A stretch of 64,000 bases of DNA from Acidovorax carolinensis (GCF_002157145.1 NZ_CP021361.1:4058626-4122625), one strand, 5' to 3'. Shown: positions 18,033 to 27,991, numbered from the stretch's first letter. Notes: a model not told the origin generated them from the sequence alone. Translations and numbers: made by a program.

Positions 18033-20492
18033 TTAGTCATAGTTGCTGAAGCGGCTGGGGGTGCTGACCTGCTCACGCAGGGATTGGTAGCGCGGCACGT
18101 TCCGTTTCAGGGTATCGAGGGGGTTGGAGCCCAGGCTCAGGCGCGAAAATCCCACAAATTCGATCTGGAACAGCAGCCGGGTGTTGGAGGTGGTCACGCT
18201 GCTTTGCAGGCGTTCGATCACCACGCGGCCAATCCAGCAGCAACTGTCGTATTCAAAGCCCACCACGGTATCGACGAGCTTGCGGTCCTGCAGGCTGTAG
18301 TTCAGGCGGCCCACGGTGTACCAGCGGCCGCTGCCCTGACCCTGGCCTTTGGCGCGCTCCGGGCCGTTGCCCGCGACCTGGCCGCCCCACAAGGCGACCA
18401 GCGGCCACTGCCAGCCCACATCGATCTGTTCGCTGGAGCCGCGCTGCAGCCGGTAGACCGCGTTCACGGTGCGGTAGTTGCCCGGGCTGTAGCGCGCCCC
18501 GATGGTGGAGCGGATGGAGCGCCCTGTTTTGGGGTTGTATTGCACGGTGGAGTCAAAGCCCCACTGCGGAGTCCAGTTGATGCCCGCCCCCAGCAACACA
18601 TCGGACAGGCGCTCGCTGACGGGCGCGCCACCGGGCAGCAGGGTCACGTCCTGGTCGGAGAACCGCAGGCGCTGGGCAACACCCAGGCGCACGGCTTCGG
18701 CGCCGGTGTTGGAATCGAGAAACCGCGACGTCACGCCCAGGGTGAGCAGGTTGTTGTCTGCCAGGCGGTCATTGCCGCCATACGCGTTTTCGGTGTAGAT
18801 GGTGCCAAAGTTGAAGTCCGTGGCCGCCGTGTCATACAGCGGCAGGCGGCGTTGGTCGCGAAAGGGCGTGTAGGTATAGAACGCGCGGGGCTCCAGCGTT
18901 TGCGTGAAGGCGCGCCCCAGCAGGCGCGCATCGCGCTCGAACACCAGCCCGCTGTCCAGGCTGAAGGTGGGCAGGGTGCGGCTGGCCGAGCGCTCCCCGG
19001 TTTTCAACGGGTTGTCGAACTGGTATTGCGTGGCGTGCAGCTGCAGCTTGGGGATGACGAAGCCGCCCGGAGCCAGAAAGGGGCGGCTCAATTGCGCCTG
19101 CACAAAGCTGCGCTGGCCGTCGGCCGGGTTGGGCAGCGCCCGGTCCGCCTCGAAACGCGTAGTGTCGGCCACCATGCTGAAATCCAGGCCCCGACCCAGA
19201 TCCTGGGGCGTGTAGCGCCACAGCAGCTGGGGCATGAGGTTGTAGGGCGGAACGATCGGCGAGGCCACATCCTGCAGGGCCTGCCACTTGAGCGTGCGCA
19301 CCTGGGCCGACATGTCGCCTGACGCCCACGACAGGGATGCGTCGCTGGGCAGCAGGCGCTGGCGCAGGGGCAAGGGCGTCCGCGCGAAATCGCGCCAGTA
19401 ATTGTCATCGCTCACCCGGTTGAGGTTGAGGTTCAGGCCCACGCCACCCACGGGGGTGCTGATCTGCCCCTGGTGCTGCGCCGAATAGCCCCAGCGCATG
19501 CGGTTGCGCTGGCTGTCCGAGGGCATCAGGCTGGCATCCACCTGGCCCTGGTAGTCGCTTTCAAGGTAGCGAAACTCGCCGCCGAGCTCGACGCCGCGCT
19601 TGGCCATGATTCCGCCACGCAGCGTGGCGTCGCGGTTGGGGGCAATGTTCCAGTAGTAGGGCTGCAGGTATTCAAGGCCGTTGCGGCTGTCCAGGCCCAC
19701 CGTGGGCGGCAGGAAGCCGGACTTGCGCTTGTCCGACAGCGGAAAGCTGATGTACGGGATGGGCAGCACCGGCAGCCCCTTGAATTCCAGCACCCCGCCC
19801 TCGGCGGTGCCCACCTCTTCGGCCTGGTCCAGGCGGATGGTCTTGGCGCGCAGCACCCAGTCCGGTTCCCAGGTTGCGGAATCGTCCTTCTGGCAGGTGG
19901 TGTAGGTGGCGTTGTGCACCACCGAACGGTCGCGGTCCAGAAAATCCACGCGCGTTGATACGCCATGGGCGCCAGTGCCGAGAAAACGATACCGCGCGTC
20001 GCTGAAAAAGCCCTCGAACGCGTCCACATGCAGTGACAGCGCCGAGCCGTCATAGGTGTTGCCCGCCTTGTTGATGCGCACATTCCCCTGTGCCTGGGCC
20101 AGGTCGTCCGGCACGGTGTACTCCAGCCGGTCGGCACGGATCACGGTGTCGCCACGGCGCAGCTCGGCATTGCCGTCGATGACGGCCTTCACGTCGGGCT
20201 GGCCCGTGATGCGGTCGCCCGACACAAACACCGGCAACTGGGGCCGCAGGTCGGCCGGCAGGGTTTCCTGCAGTAGCGGGCTGCGACGCAGCGCCGGTGG
20301 GGCATCCCATGCGTTGGGCGCGTCGGCCTGCGCCAGCGCGGCCAGCGGCATGCCGCACCAGGCCAGCGCCACCGCGTAGGCCAGAGGCTGCAGCCCCGGC
20401 CGTGGGGCGCGCGCAGCAGCGTGCCGCACCGGCCGGGAAAGGGGTTGGAGCTTGTGCACGAAAGAGGGCTGGCGGCGGGGCACGTCGGGCAA
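18033..20492 (-). CDS. lptD: LPS-assembly outer-membrane protein LptD
   Basis: An 819-residue protein that, with LptE, inserts lipopolysaccharide into the outer leaflet. N-terminal basic region and signal sequence (about 1-55) precede the OstA/LptA-like beta-jellyroll (about 90-240: GNAELRRGDTVIRADRLEY) and a C-terminal beta-barrel of about 550 residues. It ends in alternating aromatic strands typical of barrel proteins (LFQIEFVGFSRLSLG). The start at 20492 leaves an unusually long, Arg-rich N-terminus; an internal start is possible. It heads the lptD-surA-rsmA operon and is divergent from amgK. Confidence 0.92.
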   Translation of the reverse strand: MPDVPRRQPSFVHKLQPLSRPVRHAAARAPRPGLQPLAYAVALAWCGMPLAALAQADAPNAWDAPPALRRSPLLQETLPADLRPQLPVFVSGDRITGQPDVKAVIDGNAELRRGDTVIRADRLEYTVPDDLAQAQGNVRINKAGNTYDGSALSLHVDAFEGFFSDARYRFLGTGAHGVSTRVDFLDRDRSVVHNATYTTCQKDDSATWEPDWVLRAKTIRLDQAEEVGTAEGGVLEFKGLPVLPIPYISFPLSDKRKSGFLPPTVGLDSRNGLEYLQPYYWNIAPNRDATLRGGIMAKRGVELGGEFRYLESDYQGQVDASLMPSDSQRNRMRWGYSAQHQGQISTPVGGVGLNLNLNRVSDDNYWRDFARTPLPLRQRLLPSDASLSWASGDMSAQVRTLKWQALQDVASPIVPPYNLMPQLLWRYTPQDLGRGLDFSMVADTTRFEADRALPNPADGQRSFVQAQLSRPFLAPGGFVIPKLQLHATQYQFDNPLKTGERSASRTLPTFSLDSGLVFERDARLLGRAFTQTLEPRAFYTYTPFRDQRRLPLYDTAATDFNFGTIYTENAYGGNDRLADNNLLTLGVTSRFLDSNTGAEAVRLGVAQRLRFSDQDVTLLPGGAPVSERLSDVLLGAGINWTPQWGFDSTVQYNPKTGRSIRSTIGARYSPGNYRTVNAVYRLQRGSSEQIDVGWQWPLVALWGGQVAGNGPERAKGQGQGSGRWYTVGRLNYSLQDRKLVDTVVGFEYDSCCWIGRVVIERLQSSVTTSNTRLLFQIEFVGFSRLSLGSNPLDTLKRNVPRYQSLREQVSTPSRFSNYD

Positions 20493-20555
20493 TATGGACA
20501 GGGCTTGAGAAACGGCCCGCGCCAGGCAGGGCGGGTTTGTAAAATGGGATTATCC

Positions 20556-21686
20556 ATGAGCCACCCCTCTTCCCCCCCAACGCCCCTTGCCGCGGCATCG
20601 TCCGCCCCCGCCAGTCCCGTCAGCTGGCCCGATGCAGCCCGGCAGGCGGCGTTCGAGCAATGGCTCGCGCCACTGGTGCCAAGCCACCAGTTGCTGCCCG
20701 CCAGCCTGCGCCCGGCCTCGGCCGACGCCAGCTTTCGCCGCTACCTGCGCATCGACAGCGCATCGGGCGCCAGCTGCATCGTGATGGATGCGCCCCCGGA
20801 CAAGGAAAACTGCCGCCCCTTCGTGCAGGTACAGGGCCTGATGGCCGCCGCCGGCCTGAACGTGCCGCAGATCCTGGCGTGGGATGAACCCAGCGGCTTC
20901 ATGCTGCTGAGCGACCTGGGCAGCACCACGCTGATCGAGTTGCTGCGGCCCGAAGCCCCCCAGGCCGCGCTGGGCTGGTATCTGCAGGCCACCGATGTGC
21001 TGCTCGACTGGCAAAAGGCCTCCCAGCCCGGTGTGCTGCCCGCATATGACGAAGCCCTGCTGCGCCGCGAACTCGCGCTGTTTCCCGACTGGTACCTGGC
21101 CAGGCACCGTGGCATCACGCTGGATGACAGGCAGCAGACCACGCTGGCCAATGCCTTCGATGCCATCGTGGCGCACAACCTCACTGCCCCGCAGGTCTAT
21201 GTGCACCGCGACTTCATGACCCGCAACCTGATGGCGCCCACCCAAGAGGGCGGCCCGCTTGGCGTGCTGGACTTCCAGGACGCCGTCTATGGCCCCATCA
21301 CCTACGACATCGCCAGCCTGCTGCGCGACGCCTTCATCAGCTGGGAAGAGGAACTCATCCTCGACGTGACCGTGCGTTACTGGGAGAAGGCCCGCAAGGC
21401 CGGCCTGCTGGGCGCAAACAGCGCCAGCGGCTGGGGCGAGGACTTTGGCGAGTTTTACCGTGCCGTGGAATGGATGGGACTGCAGCGCCACCTCAAGGTG
21501 GCCGGCATCTTTGCGCGCCTCACGCTGCGCGATGGCAAGCCGAAGTACCTGGCCGATGCTCCGCGCTTCATGGGCTACATCCGCGCCACGGCCCACCGCT
21601 ACCGCCAGCTGGGGCCATTGCTCAAGATGCTCGACCAGATCGAGGGCACCGAGCCCGTCACGGGTTTTGCCTACGGCCGCATGTAG
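20556..21686 (+). CDS. amgK: N-acetylmuramate/N-acetylglucosamine anomeric kinase (AmgK-like)
   Basis: A 376-residue aminoglycoside-phosphotransferase-fold sugar kinase. AmgK phosphorylates recycled MurNAc at C1 for direct UDP-MurNAc synthesis. The catalytic loop VYVHRDFMTRNLM and metal-binding GVLDFQDAVYGP are intact. ATG 20556 (MSHPSS) lies 63 bp from the divergent lptD start, the genomic position AmgK holds in Pseudomonas. The usual partner murU (nucleotidyltransferase) is not adjacent; rsmE follows instead. Confidence 0.82.
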   Translation: MSHPSSPPTPLAAASSAPASPVSWPDAARQAAFEQWLAPLVPSHQLLPASLRPASADASFRRYLRIDSASGASCIVMDAPPDKENCRPFVQVQGLMAAAGLNVPQILAWDEPSGFMLLSDLGSTTLIELLRPEAPQAALGWYLQATDVLLDWQKASQPGVLPAYDEALLRRELALFPDWYLARHRGITLDDRQQTTLANAFDAIVAHNLTAPQVYVHRDFMTRNLMAPTQEGGPLGVLDFQDAVYGPITYDIASLLRDAFISWEEELILDVTVRYWEKARKAGLLGANSASGWGEDFGEFYRAVEWMGLQRHLKVAGIFARLTLRDGKPKYLADAPRFMGYIRATAHRYRQLGPLLKMLDQIEGTEPVTGFAYGRM

Positions 21687-21721
21687 CAGTGCAGCCGGAC
21701 GCGCAGCCAGAAATATTGATT

Positions 21722-21780
21722 CAAATCAGGCTCTAGCGCTTTTTTATCAAGCGCTAATAGCTATAAATTAAGTAGCAAAT
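21722..21780 (+). repeat. Dispersed palindromic repeat, copy 6
   Basis: CAAATCAGGCTCTAGCGCTT, loop, AAGCGCTAATAGCTATAAAT, AAGTAGCAAAT. Its last bases run into the rsmE start codon (ATG 21779), so rsmE has no ordinary ribosome binding site upstream. Confidence 0.8.
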
Positions 21781-22521
21781 GCCCCGTTTCCATTGCCCGG
21801 AGCCCCTGGCCACCGGGGCCGAGATTGACCTGCCCCCCGGCGCCGCGCGCCATGTGCAGGTGCTGCGCCTGCAGCCGGGCGACGGCATCACGCTGTTCCA
21901 TGGGGGCCAGGGTGTCGACAGCCCCGGCGGCGAGTTCGATGCCACCGTGCTGCGCATGGGCCGCAGCGACGTGCGCGTGCAGGTGGGCGCCCACCACGCC
22001 ATCGAACGCGAAGCCCCGCGCGCCGTGCACCTGCTGGCCGGCATCACCGCCAACGAGCGCATGGACTGGCTGGTGGAAAAAGCCACCGAGCTGGGCGTGG
22101 CCAGCATCACGCCGCTGGTGGCTGAGCGCAGCGTGCTCAAGCTCAAGGGCGAGCGCGCCGAGAAAAAACTGGCCCACTGGCAGGCCGTGGCCGTGGCCGC
22201 GTGCGAGCAATGCGGCCGCAACCGCGTGCCCGCGGTGCACGATGCGGTGGACCTGGCCGGCTGGCTGCGCGCCCAGGCGCTACTGCCCGCACCGGGCACG
22301 CGCCTGCTGCTGTCGCTGCGCGCCGGCACCGGGCCGCTGCACGCCGCCGCCGGGCCGGGCACAGGTGCGGTGGTGTTCCTGTCGGGCCCGAAGGTGGTCT
22401 GAGCGCTGCCGAGGAAGACCTGGCCCTCGCGCAGGGCTTCGCCCCGGTCACCCTGGGGCCGCGCGTGCTGCGCGCCGAAACCGCGCCGCTGGCGGCGCTG
22501 GCAGCGCTTACTCTGCAATAG
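21779..22521 (+). pseudogene. rsmE: 16S rRNA m3U1498 methyltransferase RsmE, frameshifted
   Basis: RsmE methylates U1498 of 16S rRNA and belongs to the knotted SPOUT class. The N-terminal part (PUA-like then ITANERMDWLVEKATELGV) runs to LSGPK, where a frameshift near 22385-22394 creates a stop at 22402. The remaining conserved end, GGLSAAEEDLALAQGF ... GPRVLRAETAPLAALAAL, continues in the next frame to 22521. One extra base in GGGCCCGAAGG would restore GPEGGL, the SAM-binding knot. A loss here would abolish activity; sequence error is at least as likely. Confidence 0.8.
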
Positions 22522-22542
22522 ATCCCGCGCCGCGCGCGCTAG

Positions 22543-22860
22543 CTACATGCCGTAGTCGCGCTCCACGCGTGCAATGCGCGTCTTGAAGCCCGCGTACCAC
22601 TGTTCCCGGCCCCGGTGCTGGGCCTCCTGGTGCTCGGCATTCGCTTTCCAGGCGGCGATGGAGGCGAGGTCAGCCCAGTACGATACCGTGATGCCCAGGC
22701 CGTCGCGCGCCGACTCCACGCCCAGAAAACCCGGCTGCTGCGCGGCCAGCTCCACCATGCGCTCGGTCATGGCGCCATAACCCTGGTCGCCCTCGGTGCG
22801 CAGGCTGGTGAAAATCACCGCGTAATACGGCGGCGCGGGGGTGTTGGCGAGGCCGTCCAT
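22543..22860 (-). CDS. Antibiotic-biosynthesis-monooxygenase-like (ABM) domain protein
   Basis: A 105-residue dimeric alpha+beta barrel protein of the ABM/DUF4188-like type: YYAVIFTSLRTEGDQGYGAM, QQPGFLGVESARDGLGITVS, WADLASIAAWKANAEH. Such proteins include haem-degrading and quinone monooxygenases, but most are uncharacterised. ATG 22860 is chosen because conservation begins there. It is separated by 13 bp from the upstream DUF3617 gene on the same strand. Confidence 0.75.
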   Translation of the reverse strand: MDGLANTPAPPYYAVIFTSLRTEGDQGYGAMTERMVELAAQQPGFLGVESARDGLGITVSYWADLASIAAWKANAEHQEAQHRGREQWYAGFKTRIARVERDYGM

Positions 22861-22873
22861 CTCAGCGCCCACC

Positions 22874-23437
22874 TCAGCGCGCCATTGGCACGGGCTTGAT
22901 GGCGCCGCAGTTGTCCGACAGCCACTTGCCGGACTGCGCCATGTCGATCTGCTCGGGCTTGCCCGCGTTCTCCGTCTTGAATTTGAATTGGCCGGTGTAG
23001 GCCGTTGGGCCCTGCATGCTGACCGTGCCCTCACCACTGGACGGCGGCTGGCCCTGTCCACCCTTGCAGCTGAAGGCGACTTTCATGGTGTTGGCGTTGA
23101 TGCGCTCCACTTTCTGCGTGCAACCCTGCTGCGGCGCAATGGCGTCCCTATCGGCCTGCTCCTGGGTGACGCAAATCTTCATCGTCTGGCCCTTGGGCCC
23201 CATGCCCACGCCCTGCTGGGCCATCATCTGTTCCATCTGCCTGCGCTGCTCGGGCGGCATGCTGGCCAGGGACTTCTGCATCTCGGCCATGGCCGCTTCC
23301 ATCTGGCCGCTCTGGCTTTTCATCGTCACGCTGTGTTCCCATAGTCCGGGCCGCATTTTTTGCGCCTGGGCGTGGGCCAGGCCCAGGGCGCCGGGCAACA
23401 GCACGGCAGTGGTGACGGCAATGGCAAGCATTTGCAT
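22874..23437 (-). CDS. DUF3617 periplasmic protein
   Basis: A 187-residue secreted protein with a signal peptide (about 1-24, ...GLAHAQA), then MRPGLWEHSVTMKSQSGQME and a Met/Gln-rich helix (about 45-85). Paired cysteines in KICVTQEQ and QQGCTQK, then SDNCG near the C-terminus, are typical of DUF3617. Function is unknown. It precedes the ABM-domain gene in the same direction. Confidence 0.75.
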   Translation of the reverse strand: MQMLAIAVTTAVLLPGALGLAHAQAQKMRPGLWEHSVTMKSQSGQMEAAMAEMQKSLASMPPEQRRQMEQMMAQQGVGMGPKGQTMKICVTQEQADRDAIAPQQGCTQKVERINANTMKVAFSCKGGQGQPPSSGEGTVSMQGPTAYTGQFKFKTENAGKPEQIDMAQSGKWLSDNCGAIKPVPMAR

Positions 23438-23547
23438 GGCAGGGCGCTCCGGGCAGGATGACAAGAGACCGACAGTATCCCCAAGCCGCGCCGGGCTGCC
23501 AAGGGCCTGTGCGCGGGCCCGCATCGTGCAGTGCAAGCGCGGGTTGG

Positions 23548-24836
23548 TCAGGCGCGCAGATGGGGCTGCGCACGCAATTGCTCGGGCGTGGTGAAGTAAG
23601 CCGCCGAATCGCCAAGCCCGGCGCGCGCCAGGGCCAGCACGTGCCGCGCCACGGTGCGCAGGTGCACCTCGTCGGGCCCGTCCATCAGGCGCAGCGCGCG
23701 GCCCCAGGTCCAGAATGCGGCCAGCGGCGTGTCGGGCGACAGGCCCATGGCGCCAAAGATCTGCATCGCGCGGTCCGCCACGCGCTGCTGCAATCGCGCG
23801 GCCACCACCTTGATGGCGGCGACTTGGGCGCGCACCTGCCGTACATCTGCCGTATCGCCCTGGTCCAGCAACCAGGCCGCATGCCACACCAAAAGGCGCG
23901 CCTGGTCGATCTCGATGCGCGACTCGGCAATCCACTCCTGCACATTCGCCTGCTCGGCTAGCGGCTTGCCAAAGGCGGTGCGCTCCAGCGCGCGCTCGGT
24001 GGCCAGGGAGAGGGCCAGCTCGCACTGGCCGATGGTGCGCATGCAGTGGTGCACGCGGCCCGGCCCCAGGCGCGCCTGGGCCATGGCAAAACCTGTGCCC
24101 CAGTCGCCCAGCAGGTGGTCGGCGGGCACGCGCACACCCTGCAGCAAGATCTCGCAATGCCCTCGGGCGCATGCTGGTGCAGCACGCTGATGTTGCGCAC
24201 GATCTGCACGCCCGGTGCATCCACGGGCACCAGCACCATGCTGTGGCGGTGGTGGCTGTCGGACCCATCCGCATCGGCGTTGCGGCACAGCACGATGAGC
24301 AGCCGGCAATGCGGGTGCGCCGCACCGGTGATGAACCACTTGCGGCCGCTGAGCACCAGGTCGTCCCCCTCGCGCCGCACGGTGGTCTGCAGGTTGGTCG
24401 GGTCGGACGAGGCCACGTCGGGCTCGCTCATGGCAAAGGCCGAGCGCATGCGCCCCTCCAGCAGCGGCGTGAGCCACGCCATGCGCTGCGCGGGCGTGGC
24501 AAACCGGTGCAGCAGCTCGATGTTGCCGGTGTCGGGTGCGTGGCAGTTGAATACTTCGGCCGCCCAGGGCAGACGGCCCATGGTTTCGGCCAGCGGCGCG
24601 TAGTCGAGGTTGGACAGGCGCGTGCCCGGCTCTTCGCCCTGCAGCGTGGGCAAAAACAGGTTCCACAGGCCTTCCTCGCGCGCCAGGGCCTTGAGGTCCT
24701 CCAGAAACGGCGGCGGGTAGTCGCCCGCCTGCACCGATGCGTGCCAGGCCGCGTTGTAGGGCAGCAGGTAGCGGTCCATGAACGCCTGCAGGCGCTCACG
24801 CAGTTGCCGGGCCAGGGGAGAGGGTGCGAAGTCCAT
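23548..24836 (-). pseudogene. Acyl-CoA dehydrogenase, frameshifted
   Basis: Flavin-dependent acyl-CoA dehydrogenase resembling the ACAD10/11-like group. The N-terminal half starts at ATG 24836 (MDFAPSPLARQLRERL) and includes MSEPDVASSDPTNLQTTVRR (FAD/substrate loop). After HQHAPEG the frame shifts near 24158 and continues EILLQGVRVPADHLLGDWG through RTAFGKPLAEQANVQEWIAE to the end at 23548. A missing base in the run complementary to ATGCCCTC explains the break. Joined length is about 428 residues, normal. The acyl substrate cannot be read from the sequence. Confidence 0.78.
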
Positions 24837-24984
24837 ATAGGCATTGTGAAAACCCACGCGGCCCGTGTCACAACGCAGGCGACATGGGGCTTGATGCACG
24901 TCACGGTTTCACGCCAGAAATGGAGGTGGAAGCGGGTGCGGAAACGGTTGCGAAAAGGGCCAAGAAACCGGCTTTGCTAAAACT

Positions 24985-25041
24985 GCTTCGCTTTTCATAG
25001 CTATCAACGCTCATTGCACAAGCGCCAGAGGCTTTTTTGAC
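24985..25041 (+). repeat. Dispersed palindromic repeat, copy 7
   Basis: CGCTTTTCATAGCTATCAAC, then GCTCATTGCACAAGCGCCAG and AGGCTTTTTTGACTC; lies just upstream of the HMCES-like gene. Confidence 0.75.
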
Positions 25042-25074
25042 TCAAACTGCCGCGCACGCAGGTACCATGGCCCG

Positions 25075-25836
25075 ATGAGTACCCATTACGAAACCCTGCA
25101 GCAAGCCGACGCCTACCGCGAGGCATTTGCGGTCGAACCTCCAGCGGCGCTGGGCGAGCGCCATCTGTGGCCGCGCAAGCCAGGCTTTTTCATCGTGCAT
25201 GCGGCCACGGCGGCGGCGCTGTCGCAGGCACCAGGCGCTACGCCTGAGGCAGAGGCGGCACCGGATGCCGCGCCTGATGCCACCGACACCGCGGCGCCCG
25301 CGCGCGTGCTGGTGCCCGCGCAGTGGGGTCTGGTGCCGCACTGGGTCAAGTCGGCGTCTGACGCCAAGCTGCGCGCGCCCAAGCTGGTCAGCGCCAAGTC
25401 GGACACCGCCTCCACCGGCACGGCGTTTCGCGATGCCTGGCTGAACGGCCAGCGCTGCATCGTGCCGATGGCCGCTTTTTATGAGGACGACCTGCGCAGC
25501 GGCAAGGCCGTGCCCACCCGCGTTGCGCGCGTGGACGGCAAGCCCATGGGCGTGGCAGGCCTGTGGGCGCGCTGGCAGGGTGCGGATGGCGAAGTCATCA
25601 TCAGCTACTGCCTGCTCACGGTGAACGCCAACAACCACGCGCTGCTGCACCGCTACGGCCAGCCCGGCAGCGAAAAGAGCATGCCCGCCATACTGAACGA
25701 AGGCGCCTACGATGCGTGGCTCACGGCGCGGCCCGAAAAGGCCAAGGAGTTCATGCGCCAGTACGCGGCGCAGTGGCTGCTGGCCAACCCGGTGGAGAAG
25801 AAGGCGGACAAGGTGCCCAAGGGCTTTCTGGGCTGA
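25075..25836 (+). CDS. HMCES/YedK-family (SRAP) protein lacking catalytic Cys2
   Basis: A 253-residue SOS-response-associated peptidase-family protein. Active members begin MC and use Cys2 to form a crosslink with abasic sites in single-stranded DNA. Here the start is MSTHYETLQQ: codon 2 is AGT (Ser). The usual NARSET stretch reads LVSAKSDTAS, also losing the active-site Asn, while the FYE glutamate and a histidine (HALLHRYGQP) remain. It is otherwise full length and in frame, with WGLVPHWVK and the C-terminal MPAIL block. It may bind DNA without crosslinking. An Ala/Pro-rich insert lies at about residues 45-75. Confidence 0.8.
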   Translation: MSTHYETLQQADAYREAFAVEPPAALGERHLWPRKPGFFIVHAATAAALSQAPGATPEAEAAPDAAPDATDTAAPARVLVPAQWGLVPHWVKSASDAKLRAPKLVSAKSDTASTGTAFRDAWLNGQRCIVPMAAFYEDDLRSGKAVPTRVARVDGKPMGVAGLWARWQGADGEVIISYCLLTVNANNHALLHRYGQPGSEKSMPAILNEGAYDAWLTARPEKAKEFMRQYAAQWLLANPVEKKADKVPKGFLG

Positions 25837-25840
25837 GGCC

Positions 25841-27328
25841 TCACAACCCCAGCGCCTGAAAGAGCTGCTCCGCCCGCGCTGTTGCCTCGGGCGCCATCTG
25901 CATGGGCCGGCCCCATTCGCGCTGGGTTTCACCAGGCCATTTGTTGGTGGCGTCCATCCCCATCTTGCTGCCCAGGCCGCTCACGGGCGAGGCAAAGTCG
26001 AGGTAGTCGATGGGCGTGTGCTCCACCAGCAGCGTGTCGCGCGCCGGGTCCATGCGGGTGGTGATGGCCCAGATCACGTCGGGCCATGTGCGCACATCCA
26101 CATCGTCATCCACCACCACGATGAACTTGGTGTACATGAACTGGCGCAGGTGGCTCCACACGCCCATCATCACGCGCCGCGCATGGCCGGCGTAGGCCTT
26201 TTTGATGCTCACCACCGCCATGCGGTAACTGCAGCCCTCGGGTGGCAGGTAGAAGTCCACGATCTCGGGGAACTGCTTTTGCAGCAGCGGGATGAACAGC
26301 TCGTTCATCGCCAGGCCCAGCACGGCGGGCTCGTCGGGTGGCTTGCCGGTATAGGTGCTGTGGTAGATCGGGTCCTTGCGCAGCGTGATGCGGTCGATGG
26401 TCAGCACGGGAAATTCGGCGCATTCGTTGTAGTAACCGGTGTGGTCGCCGTACGGCCCTTCCAGCGCGTGCTGCCAGCCACTGGCGTGGTTCGCATCGGG
26501 CTGGATATGGCCTTCGAGCACGATCTCGGCCGTGGCGGGCACCTGCAGCGGCACGCCCAGCGCGGGTGTGACTTCGGTGCGCGCGCCGCGCAGCAGGCCG
26601 GCGAACTGGTATTCGCTCAAGCTGTCGGGCACGGGTGTGACGGCGCCCAGCAGCGTGGCGGGGTCGGCGCCGAGCGCTACGGCCACGGGGTAGGGCTGGC
26701 CGGGGTGCTGGGCGCAGTGGTCGGCAAAGTCCAGCGCGCCGCCGCGGTGGGCCAGCCAGCGCACGATGACCTGGTTGCGCGAGAGCACCTGCTGGCGGTA
26801 GATGCCCAGGTTCTGCCGCGCCTTGCGCGGGCCGCGCGTGATGGTGAGGCCCCAGGTGATGAGCGGGGCCACGTCGCCGGGCCAGCAGTGCTGCACAGGC
26901 AGGCGCGCCAGATCGACATCGGGGCCTTCCCACACCTCTTGCTGGCAGGGCGCGCCGCGCGCCACGGTGTGCGGCGCCATGTTCCACAGGGTCTTGAGCA
27001 GCTGGCCCATGCCCAGCATGTCCTTGAAGCCCTTGGGCGCCTCGGGCTCTTTGAGGGTGGCCAGCAGCTCGCCCAAAGTGCGCACACCGCGCAGGTCGGG
27101 CACGCCCATGGCGCGCGCCACGCGGGCGGGGGTGCCAAACAGATTGGTGAGCACCGGCATGCGGTGGCCCATGGGCTGCTCGAACAGCAGCGCGGGCCCC
27201 CCGGCGCGCAGCACGCGGTCGCTGAGTGCGGTCATCTCCAGGTGGGGCGAGACGCTGCCCTCCACGCGGCGCAGGTCGCCCGTGGCTTCGAGCTGGGCCA
27301 TGAAGTCGCGCAGGTCGCGGTAGGCCAT
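25841..27328 (-). CDS. ubiD: 4-hydroxy-3-polyprenylbenzoate decarboxylase UbiD
   Basis: UbiD (495 residues) decarboxylates 4-hydroxy-3-octaprenylbenzoate in ubiquinone synthesis, using prenylated FMN made by UbiX. It begins [20 protein letters not shown], carries the prFMN/metal region and [13 protein letters not shown], and is close to the E. coli length of 497. It lies downstream of ubiX on the same strand, separated only by a dispersed repeat, so enzyme and cofactor-maker are co-located. Confidence 0.95.
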   Translation of the reverse strand: MAYRDLRDFMAQLEATGDLRRVEGSVSPHLEMTALSDRVLRAGGPALLFEQPMGHRMPVLTNLFGTPARVARAMGVPDLRGVRTLGELLATLKEPEAPKGFKDMLGMGQLLKTLWNMAPHTVARGAPCQQEVWEGPDVDLARLPVQHCWPGDVAPLITWGLTITRGPRKARQNLGIYRQQVLSRNQVIVRWLAHRGGALDFADHCAQHPGQPYPVAVALGADPATLLGAVTPVPDSLSEYQFAGLLRGARTEVTPALGVPLQVPATAEIVLEGHIQPDANHASGWQHALEGPYGDHTGYYNECAEFPVLTIDRITLRKDPIYHSTYTGKPPDEPAVLGLAMNELFIPLLQKQFPEIVDFYLPPEGCSYRMAVVSIKKAYAGHARRVMMGVWSHLRQFMYTKFIVVVDDDVDVRTWPDVIWAITTRMDPARDTLLVEHTPIDYLDFASPVSGLGSKMGMDATNKWPGETQREWGRPMQMAPEATARAEQLFQALGL

Positions 27329-27351
27329 GGTGTGCAGAGTTTATGAATGTA

Positions 27352-27404
27352 ATCGGCTGCTAGCGCTTATTTGATAGGCGCTAGCAGCTATGAATCAAGG
27401 AGCA
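27352..27404 (-). repeat. Dispersed palindromic repeat, copy 8
   Basis: GCTAGCGCTTATTTGATAGG then CGCTAGCAGCTATGAATCAA; sits between ubiX and ubiD and contains the ubiX stop codon (27395-27397). Confidence 0.75.
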
Positions 27405-27991
27405 TCCGGTTCCAGACCCTGCCAGCGCGGTGCCAGGTCGTGGGGCACGTCGATGAGGTCGAGCGCGCGCGCCACGCTGTAGTCCACCACTTCGCCCACG
27501 GTTTGCGGGCGCAGGTAGAAGGCGGGCAGCGGCGGGCAGATGATGCCGCCCATCTCGGTCACGGCCACCATGTTGCGCAGGTGCGTAAGGTGCAGCGGCG
27601 ATTCGCGCACCATCAGCACCAGTCGGCGGCGCTCCTTGAGCGCCACGTCGGCCGCGCGCGTGAGCAGGTTGTCGGCCAGGCCGTGCGCAATGGCGGCGAG
27701 TGTGCGCATGGAACACGGCGCCACCACCATCGCATGGCACTGGAACGAACCGCTCGCAATGGCCGCGCCCACGTTGTGCACGTCGTGCACGCGGTGCGCC
27801 AGAGCCTCGACGGCGGGGCGGTCCATATCCAGCTCGTGCTGCAGGTTGCGCCAGCCCGCGTCCGAGACGACCAGGTGCGTCTCGATACCGCTCTGGCCCT
27901 GCAGCACCTGCAGCAGGCGCGCGCCATACACGGCGCCGCTGGCGCCCGAGATCGCAACGATGACGCGGCGCGGGGTGCCGATGTCAGCCAT
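27395..27991 (-). CDS. ubiX: Flavin prenyltransferase UbiX
   Basis: UbiX (198 residues) attaches a dimethylallyl group to FMN to make the prFMN cofactor of UbiD. Characteristic segments: RVIVAISGASGAVYGARLLQ at the N-terminus, SFQCHAMVVAPCSMRTLAAI, then LLTRAADVALKERRRLVLMV and AVTEMGGIICPPLPAFYLRP. ATG 27991 overlaps the end of the upstream DGC-domain gene by 8 bp, placing ubiX in the ubiU-V-T transcription unit. Confidence 0.95.
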   Translation of the reverse strand: MADIGTPRRVIVAISGASGAVYGARLLQVLQGQSGIETHLVVSDAGWRNLQHELDMDRPAVEALAHRVHDVHNVGAAIASGSFQCHAMVVAPCSMRTLAAIAHGLADNLLTRAADVALKERRRLVLMVRESPLHLTHLRNMVAVTEMGGIICPPLPAFYLRPQTVGEVVDYSVARALDLIDVPHDLAPRWQGLEPDAP

